Part shown: positions 7,500 through 11,601 of the stretch, piece by piece
Numbering within the stretch: position 1 is the first letter of the stretch
Layout of the letters: each line of letters opens with the position of its first letter
Assembly: GCA_041740495.1 (NCBI GenBank)
Contig: JBGSLW010000366.1
Location: 1-11,601 of the forward strand
DNA length: 11,601 nucleotides
Direction of reading: 5' to 3'
Origin: JANMEB01 sp041740495
GTDB lineage: Bacteria > Planctomycetota > Planctomycetia > Pirellulales > Pirellulaceae
Notes under the pieces: model-generated
The model's input: the letters and a program-made list of their open reading frames with translations, nothing else
Told to the model about the DNA's origin: nothing
The model's database searches: none
Position numbers and translations under genes: made by a program

Positions 7500-7524
7500 A
7501 ACGGCCGCGCGCCAAGCGGCCGTT
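7500..7524. other. Perfect 8-bp GC-rich hairpin
   Basis: AACGGCCG (7500-7507) and CGGCCGTT (7517-7524) are perfect inverted arms around a 9-base loop (CGCGCCAAG). No T-run follows on either strand, so it is not a standard terminator. It lies about 100 bases upstream of the TlpA-like start and 380 bases upstream of the regulator. It may be a leader-RNA structure or protein site; role unknown. Confidence 0.4.
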
Positions 7525-7622
7525 GGTTCGGCGTGCGGATAGGACCCGATCGACGCACGGCACGGACGTCTCCCGGCGCGAGCTTCGCCGACTGACTGGT
7601 AATCTAGATTGGATGAATCGTT

Positions 7623-7666
7623 TGTACTGCAACGAATTTGCTTTGTTCCGCTGTACTGACGAATTT
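7623..7666 (+). repeat. Two direct repeats TGTACTG(ca)ACGAATTT
   Basis: TGTACTGCAACGAATTT (7623-7639) recurs as TGTACTGACGAATTT (7652-7666), differing by a two-base insertion, with starts 29 bases apart (about three helical turns). Position is about 240-280 bases upstream of the regulator gene. Same-face spacing suits paired binding sites, possibly for autoregulation; this is inference. Confidence 0.4.
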
Positions 7667-7705
7667 TTGCAATTGACCGACTACCGACAGACGATGTCCT
7701 GAAAC

Positions 7706-7743
7706 GGAGGCTATGCATGCAAATGGATTTGTGTCGAGCCTCC
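7706..7743 (+). promoter_or_regulatory. Leader hairpin that would mask a Shine-Dalgarno site
   Basis: GGAGGCT (7706-7712) and AGCCTCC (7737-7743) are perfect 7-bp inverted arms. Inside the loop a second small stem CAAA/TTTG can form (about 7720-7731). The left arm contains GGAGG, the ribosome site for ATG 7717-7719 (spacer six bases), so folding would hide it. This resembles translational control or a structured leader, but no known riboswitch class is recognised. Confidence 0.35.
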
Positions 7744-7905
7744 ACTAAACAGCGCTGGTCCCGACCCAGACGCATGTCGATTTTGCCTGTGGGACAGGGA
7801 TGTCCACCGGGCAATTCGAGGCGACAGGGAGCAGCGGTTATTCGCTCGAATTCCGGGCGAGTAGCGAAAGACGACTCAATGAGTAGCATGGAGAGCCTGA
7901 AATGA
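7717..7905 (+). CDS. Possible small ORF translationally coupled to the regulator
   Basis: 62 codons from ATG 7717, with a strong GGAGG six bases upstream, ending in TGA that overlaps the next start as ATGA (7902-7905). These two features are typical of coupled genes. Against it, the peptide (MQMDLCRASTKQRWSRP...) is Arg/Ser-rich, shows no family resemblance and has no clear codon bias, so it may be a leader ORF or chance. The Shine-Dalgarno site lies in a hairpin arm. Confidence 0.25.
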   Translation: MQMDLCRASTKQRWSRPRRMSILPVGQGCPPGNSRRQGAAVIRSNSGRVAKDDSMSSMESLK

Positions 7906-8474
7906 AGGTGTTCACAACTGGACAGGTCGCTAAGATCTGTAAGGTGGCTCCACGCACGGTTAGCAAATGGTTCGATTCCGGTCGCCTCAAAGGTTACCGA
8001 ATCCCAGGTTCGCAAGACCGTCGGATTCCACGCGAATACCTGATCAAATTCCTCAAAGAACATGGCATGCCCCTCGGAGACCTCGAAGACGAGGCGATGG
8101 CCAAAGTTCTCATTGTGGCTCAAGATCAGGTATTGATCGAGAACTTGAAACGTGAACTCCCGTCGGAGAGATCGTTCAAAGTCGCTGTTGCCGCCAGCGG
8201 TTTTGAAGCCGGTATCCAAGCCGAGAGTTTCCACCCTGATTGCATCATCTGCGACTTTTCGATCGGCAAGGTCGAAGCGCTGCAGATCTGCCAAAACCTC
8301 CGAAAGAACGCCGACTTCGGAGATACCATCCTCATCGCACTGTTGCCGGATGACGGCAACCCGATCAGTTTTGATCGGTCCGCGATCAATGAGACATTCA
8401 AAAAACCATTCGACGCCAGCTTGCTGGCCGAGCGGTTACGGACCTTAATCAGTTCCCGTAAAGAGCTCGTCTAA
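7902..8474 (+). CDS. HTH (MerR/excisionase-type) regulator fused to a degenerate receiver domain
   Basis: 190 residues; ATG at 7902 with GGAGAG six bases upstream. Residues about 4-57 are a winged HTH of the MerR/excisionase type (FTTGQVAKICKVAPRTVSKW, then GYRIPGSQDRRIPREYL), a DNA-binding module that I recall as common at the N-terminus of planctomycete regulators. Residues about 67-185 have the receiver (REC) pattern: KVLIV strand, phospho-acceptor candidate D118 in CIICDFS, and conserved K168 in FKKPF. The acidic pair after strand 1 is replaced by A73-Q74, and the Thr/Ser of strand 4 is missing (ILIALLPD), so normal aspartyl phosphorylation is doubtful. It likely acts as a cytoplasmic transcription factor whose signal input is not a standard histidine kinase. 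It is divergent from the TlpA-like gene and ends before a strong terminator. Confidence 0.9.
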   Translation: MKVFTTGQVAKICKVAPRTVSKWFDSGRLKGYRIPGSQDRRIPREYLIKFLKEHGMPLGDLEDEAMAKVLIVAQDQVLIENLKRELPSERSFKVAVAASGFEAGIQAESFHPDCIICDFSIGKVEALQICQNLRKNADFGDTILIALLPDDGNPISFDRSAINETFKKPFDASLLAERLRTLISSRKELV

Positions 8475-8526
8475 GACCGGGCGCACTCCACGGATCTGGG
8501 ATTTTTTCGCCGTCTTTCGCATCGCA

Positions 8527-8560
8527 CCGCAGCCTCTCGACCAGAGGCTGCGGTTTTTTT
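8527..8560 (+). terminator. Strong rho-independent terminator of the regulator gene
   Basis: CCGCAGCCTCT (8527-8537) and AGAGGCTGCGG (8543-8553) form a perfect 11-bp stem with a 5-base loop (CGACC), followed by seven T (8554-8560). It stands 53 bases after the regulator stop codon. On the opposite strand no T-run follows, so it works only for rightward transcripts. Confidence 0.95.
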
Positions 8561-8578
8561 GTTTGAACCCGTCGGATG

Positions 8579-8614
8579 GGTCGGACGCGTCAGACAGGTC
8601 GGACGCGTCAGACA
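8579..8614. repeat. Two tandem 18-bp repeats, each a near-palindrome
   Basis: The unit GGTCGGACGCGTCAGACA occurs twice without a gap (8579-8596 and 8597-8614), and a partial copy (GTCGGATG) precedes it at 8571-8578. Within each unit GTC-N-GACGCGTC-N-GAC is dyad-symmetric around ACGCGT apart from two positions. The pair ends eight bases before the stop codon of pckA in the convergent arrangement, so it lies in the pckA 3' untranslated region. Confidence 0.85.
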
Positions 8615-8621
8615 GGTACCG

Positions 8622-10214
8622 TTAGCGGGGGCCGGCATTGCGGATAGCCGGGCTGGCGCGGTCCGCGAACTTCTCAAAATTCGTTTTGAACTTGGCGGTC
8701 AACTCGGCCGCCGATCGATCGTATCCGGCGGGATCCTTCCATGTGCCGCGCGGCTGAAGGAGCGCCGGCGGAACATGCGGGCACGATTCGGGCACCTCGA
8801 AACCGAACAACGGATCAGCGCGGAACATCGCTTTGGCCAACTCGCCCGAATGGATCGCGTCGATGATCGCCCGAGTGTAAGCGAGCTTGATCCGGGACCC
8901 GGTCCCATAACCTCCACCGCTCCAGCCGGTGTTGATCAGCCACGCGTTCACTCGATGCTGCCGCATTTTCTCCGCCAGGAGTTCGGCGTACTTGGCGGGA
9001 TGCCAGACCAGAAACGCCGCTCCAAAGCACGCCGAAAAAGTCGCCTCGGGTTCCGTAACGCCCATTTCGGTTCCGGCGACCTTCGCGGTGTAGCCGCTGA
9101 CGAAATGGTACATCGCCTGTTCGGGCGACAGCCGACTCACTGGCGGAAGCACGCCGAACGCATCGCACGTGAGCAGAATAATGTTGTGCGGATGCCCAGC
9201 GATACACGGGATCTTGGCGTTGTCGATGAACTCGATCGGGTACGAGCATCGCGTGTTCTCGGTCCGCGAACCGTTGGAGAAATCGACCTCACGCGATTGA
9301 GAATCCTGGACCGTGTTCTCCAAAACGGCGCCGAAGCGGATCGCCGCAAAGATCTGCGGCTCCTTTTCAGCGGAAAGTTGGATGCATTTGGCGTAGCAGC
9401 CCCCTTCGATATTAAACACTCCCTGGTCGCTCCACCCGTGCTCGTCGTCGCCGATCAGGTGCCGGCGCGGGTCGGCGGAAAGCGTCGTCTTGCCGGTGCC
9501 CGATAAGCCGAAGAACAACGAGACGTCGCCGGCATCCCCCGCGTTGGCGGAACAATGCATCGACAAGACTCCCTGTTTCGGCATCAGGTAATTCATGATC
9601 GTGAAGACGCCCTTTTTCATTTCGCCGGCGTATTCGGTCCCCAAAATGACCATTTCGCGGCGCTCGAAGTTGACCGCCACGCAGGTCTTGGAACTCACCC
9701 CGTCGATCGAGGGGTCGGCGGCTCGCTGCCCCGCGTTGTAAATTACGAAATCGGGCGTCCCGTAGCTCTCCAGCTCATCGCTCGTCGGCCGAATCAACAT
9801 GTTGTGCATGAATAACGCGTGATAGGCCCGCGAACACACAACACGGACCTTGATCCGCGTCACGGGATCCCAGCCGGCATAACCATCGAAAACATAAAGA
9901 TGTTCGCACTGGTCCAAGAAGTCGACGGCGTCGCGTCGCGCCCGCTCGTAAGCCGCCTCCGACAGGGGAATGTTGACCGGGCCCCACCAGATATCGTTGT
10001 GCACCGACGGTTGATCAACGATTCGCTTGTCTTTGGGGCTGCGCCCGGTCTTGGCGCCACTGGAGGTGGCCAATCCCCCGGTGCTGGTGATCATGGCTTG
10101 GTCGTAAAGGACGGCCTCTTCGTAGAGGCGGGGAACCGAAGCGTTGCGCACAACTCGCTCAAACTGCTGCTGGACCAGCCCTTCAATGCGCGAGCTCTTG
10201 GTAATTGTGGACAT
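8622..10214 (-). CDS. pckA: Phosphoenolpyruvate carboxykinase (ATP)
   Basis: 530 residues from ATG 10212-10214, a normal length for the ATP-dependent enzyme (EC 4.1.1.49), which converts oxaloacetate plus ATP to PEP, CO2 and ADP as the first committed step of gluconeogenesis in the cytoplasm. A TTG at 10221-10223 gives three more residues and is better placed for the ribosome site (GGGGAG with a 5-base spacer, against 14 bases for the ATG), so the start is open. Counting from that TTG: substrate-binding R61 in TGRSPKDK, metal/substrate lysines K203-K204 in YAGEMKKG, Mn ligand H223 in MHCSAN, P-loop GLSGTGKTT (239-247), kinase-2 motif LIGDDEHGWSD with D259-D260, and NTGWSGGGYG (431-440). All catalytic elements appear intact. 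It has its own promoter candidate and is convergent with the HTH regulator. Confidence 0.97.
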   Translation of the reverse strand: MSTITKSSRIEGLVQQQFERVVRNASVPRLYEEAVLYDQAMITSTGGLATSSGAKTGRSPKDKRIVDQPSVHNDIWWGPVNIPLSEAAYERARRDAVDFLDQCEHLYVFDGYAGWDPVTRIKVRVVCSRAYHALFMHNMLIRPTSDELESYGTPDFVIYNAGQRAADPSIDGVSSKTCVAVNFERREMVILGTEYAGEMKKGVFTIMNYLMPKQGVLSMHCSANAGDAGDVSLFFGLSGTGKTTLSADPRRHLIGDDEHGWSDQGVFNIEGGCYAKCIQLSAEKEPQIFAAIRFGAVLENTVQDSQSREVDFSNGSRTENTRCSYPIEFIDNAKIPCIAGHPHNIILLTCDAFGVLPPVSRLSPEQAMYHFVSGYTAKVAGTEMGVTEPEATFSACFGAAFLVWHPAKYAELLAEKMRQHRVNAWLINTGWSGGGYGTGSRIKLAYTRAIIDAIHSGELAKAMFRADPLFGFEVPESCPHVPPALLQPRGTWKDPAGYDRSAAELTAKFKTNFEKFADRASPAIRNAGPR

Positions 10215-10279
10215 ATTGGTCAACTTTGCTCCCCACGACCTGACAGGCGCCCGCCGCCGCGTTCGCCCACAAAACGCCC

Positions 10280-10309
10280 AGTATAACGGAAGTCCGCGCT
10301 CCCAAAGAA
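10280..10309 (-). promoter_or_regulatory. Candidate sigma-70-like promoter of pckA
   Basis: On the minus strand TATACT (10285-10280) is a good -10 hexamer, preceded by TTCTTT (10309-10304) as a weak -35 with an 18-base spacer. Transcription would start near 10273, giving a leader of about 50-60 bases before pckA. The -10 match is convincing by eye; the -35 is poor. Confidence 0.45.
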
Positions 10310-10324
10310 GCTCGAATTCCCGCG

Positions 10325-10354
10325 CTCGCCCTCGCCCTGGCCCTGGCCCTGGCC
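10325..10354. repeat. Five hexamer repeats CTSGCC
   Basis: CTCGCC twice (10325-10336) then CTGGCC three times (10337-10354) form a simple tandem array in the 145-base gap between the oxidoreductase stop and pckA. It starts about 15 bases past the oxidoreductase stop in that gene's reading direction. Such arrays change length by slippage. Confidence 0.8.
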
Positions 10355-10369
10355 GTTCAACAACGCTTT

Positions 10370-11601
10370 CTACAAACGATCGGCAAAGTACTTGCCCGGC
10401 ATCGCGATCTCGTAGCGGCCTTGTTCATCCGGATAGAGCGGCGCGTCCGCTTCCAAAGAACTGATGGCGTCGACGTTGGCCAGACTGAAGTCCATGTTGA
10501 GCAGCTTGTCCCACTCGACGATCTTTCCGGAATACGTGGCGATGCGTCCCATGATGGCGGTCAAGGTACTGAGCGCCCCGTAATCGCCCTCGTTGACGAT
10601 TTTCCCATTTCTCAGGTCGGCGACCAGGTCGACATGTTCTTGTCCCCAGCCTCCTCCTTTCCCCTGCGAGCGAAAGATTTCTTTGCCTGTCAGATCGCGA
10701 ACGACGCCCGCGGAAATATCCGCGACCCCCTTGGAGCCATGGGCAAACTCGGCGACCTCATTCCAAGTGTTCGGCTGGTGTCGGCACTGACTCAACAGCA
10801 CCGAGCCGTCTGCGTAGGTGAATTCCACCATATGGTGGTCGTAAATTTCGCCATAGTCGATACCGGTCCGGACCTGGCGTCCCCCCTGCCCTTGCGCTTT
10901 GACCGGGTACCCCTTTTTCAGCCAGTTGATGACATCCAGGTTGTGGATGTGCTGTTCGACGATATGGTCGCCGCAGAGCCAGTTGAAGAAATACCAGTTC
11001 CGCATCTGGTACTCGAGTTCCGTTTGGCCGTCGCGGCGGGGATTGACCCAGGGGGTGTCCCCGTTCCAGTAGGCCCGCATCAAGTTGATGTCGCCGATCA
11101 GGCCGTCCTGCAAGGCCTGGATCGTCTCTTGGTAGCGCGACTCATGATGCCGCTGCAGTCCCACCTGAACCATCAGGTTTTTCTGTTTGGCCTTTTCGTT
11201 GGCCACCAGTACGCGGCGGACGCCGTTACTATCGACCGCCACCGGCTTTTCCATGAACACGTGTTTGCCGGCGTCGACGGCGGCTTCGAAATGGAGCGGA
11301 CGGAATCCGGGCGGCGTCGTGAGGATCACCATATCGACGTCCGTTTCGAGCAAGCGGCGATAGGCGTCGAAGCCGACAAATCGATTCCCCTCGGGGACTT
11401 GGACTTGTTTGGGAAAGTCGGTTTGCAGCCCTTTGACGGCGCGGTTCAACCGATCCTCAAACGCATCGGCCACTGCGACCAGATGCACCGAGCCGTCTTG
11501 GACGGCGTTCATCGAATCACCGGCGGCGCCGCTGCCGCGTCCCCCGCAGCCGATCAAGCCGACGCGGAGCGTGTCACTGCCGCCGGCGTACGCATTCATC
11601 G
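10370..11601 (-). CDS. Gfo/Idh/MocA-family oxidoreductase (partial, N-terminus probably beyond right edge)
   Basis: The frame is open to the right edge; the first ATG inside the window is 11597-11599, giving 409 residues to the TAG stop. That Met is probably internal: planctomycete relatives carry a Tat-type signal before the sequence seen here (AYAGGSDTLRVGLIGCGGRG). Counting from it, the N-terminal Rossmann fold has GLIGCGGRG (14-22) for NAD(P), the family motif E117-K118-P119, and the second-domain signature GDHIVEQHIHNLD (210-222) whose His residues line the active site in relatives. These enzymes oxidise or reduce sugars, inositols or glycosidic substrates; the substrate here cannot be told. 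It is transcribed toward pckA, with a separate promoter candidate between them. Confidence 0.92.
   Translation of the reverse strand, partial: MNAYAGGSDTLRVGLIGCGGRGSGAAGDSMNAVQDGSVHLVAVADAFEDRLNRAVKGLQTDFPKQVQVPEGNRFVGFDAYRRLLETDVDMVILTTPPGFRPLHFEAAVDAGKHVFMEKPVAVDSNGVRRVLVANEKAKQKNLMVQVGLQRHHESRYQETIQALQDGLIGDINLMRAYWNGDTPWVNPRRDGQTELEYQMRNWYFFNWLCGDHIVEQHIHNLDVINWLKKGYPVKAQGQGGRQVRTGIDYGEIYDHHMVEFTYADGSVLLSQCRHQPNTWNEVAEFAHGSKGVADISAGVVRDLTGKEIFRSQGKGGGWGQEHVDLVADLRNGKIVNEGDYGALSTLTAIMGRIATYSGKIVEWDKLLNMDFSLANVDAISSLEADAPLYPDEQGRYEIAMPGKYFADRL

Larger units (their letters stand above)
7401..7901. other. Divergent intergenic control region
   Basis: About 500 bases between the TlpA-like gene (leftward) and the HTH/pseudo-receiver gene (rightward), presumably holding promoters for both. 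An AT-rich block near 7385-7435 may drive the TlpA gene; if its start site lies there, the shorter start at 7283 would be favoured. The right half (about 7600-7680) is also AT-rich, with a 10-bp palindrome AATCTAGATT (7601-7610) and two direct repeats. A GC-rich 8-bp hairpin (7500-7524) and a 7-bp hairpin over a Shine-Dalgarno site (7706-7743) are listed separately. No clear sigma-70 promoter could be picked. Confidence 0.6.

Noticed and set aside
7488..7501. tRNA T-arm-like sequence (GTTCGAATC on the minus strand) suggesting a tRNA or tRNA fragment
   Set aside because: The bases flanking it cannot form a T stem, and no acceptor, D or anticodon arm could be found in a suitable position.
7401..8294. 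Upstream extension of the TlpA-like frame by about 298 codons
   Set aside because: The added part runs antisense through the HTH/pseudo-receiver gene and across the divergent control region, and has no protein resemblance. The hydrophobic signal sequence near residue 40 marks the true N-terminal region.

Overview
The window looks like chromosomal DNA from a planctomycete, most likely of the Pirellulales type. This is inferred from protein architecture and not from any marker gene. The clues are a von Willebrand factor A protein with a C-terminal secretin-type (STN-like) domain, a Gfo/Idh/MocA oxidoreductase with the GDH..EQHxHN signature, a HAD phosphatase next to an arylsulfatase remnant, a TlpA protein with a large beta-rich N-terminal region, and a short MerR/excisionase-type HTH fused to a degenerate receiver domain. 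DNA is GC-rich in genes and clearly AT-richer between them.

Layout from left to right. Positions 1-2459 (minus) hold a large VWA protein that runs off the left edge. A gene-free stretch (2460-2975) follows, with an operator-like palindrome. Positions 2976-4028 (minus) encode an exported SGNH/GDSL hydrolase fused to a Dabb domain. A tRNA-Val(CAC) with its own rho-independent terminator sits at 4272-4394 (plus). A minus-strand group then reads TlpA-like thioredoxin (7400-6072), LapA-domain membrane protein (5998-5771), exported HAD phosphatase (5704-4703) and an internally deleted arylsulfatase (4654-4476). The small gaps and shared direction suggest co-transcription. Positions 7401-7901 form a divergent control region with direct repeats, hairpins and a possible small ORF that overlaps the next start by ATGA. 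Positions 7902-8474 (plus) encode the HTH/pseudo-receiver regulator, closed by a very strong terminator. Two 18-bp tandem near-palindromes lie just past the end of the convergent ATP-type PEP carboxykinase gene (10214-8622, minus), which has a plausible promoter. The right edge carries a Gfo/Idh/MocA oxidoreductase (minus) whose N-terminus is probably outside the window.

Most genes are housekeeping or typical planctomycete envelope and sugar/sulfate-ester functions. I see no defence island, CRISPR, transposase or phage. The most notable item is the arylsulfatase relic: its first 25 codons (ending at the metal-binding Asp pair) and its last 32 codons are juxtaposed, with the whole catalytic middle missing. 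Other points of interest are the SGNH-Dabb fusion, the degenerate receiver, and structured leader DNA ahead of the regulator.
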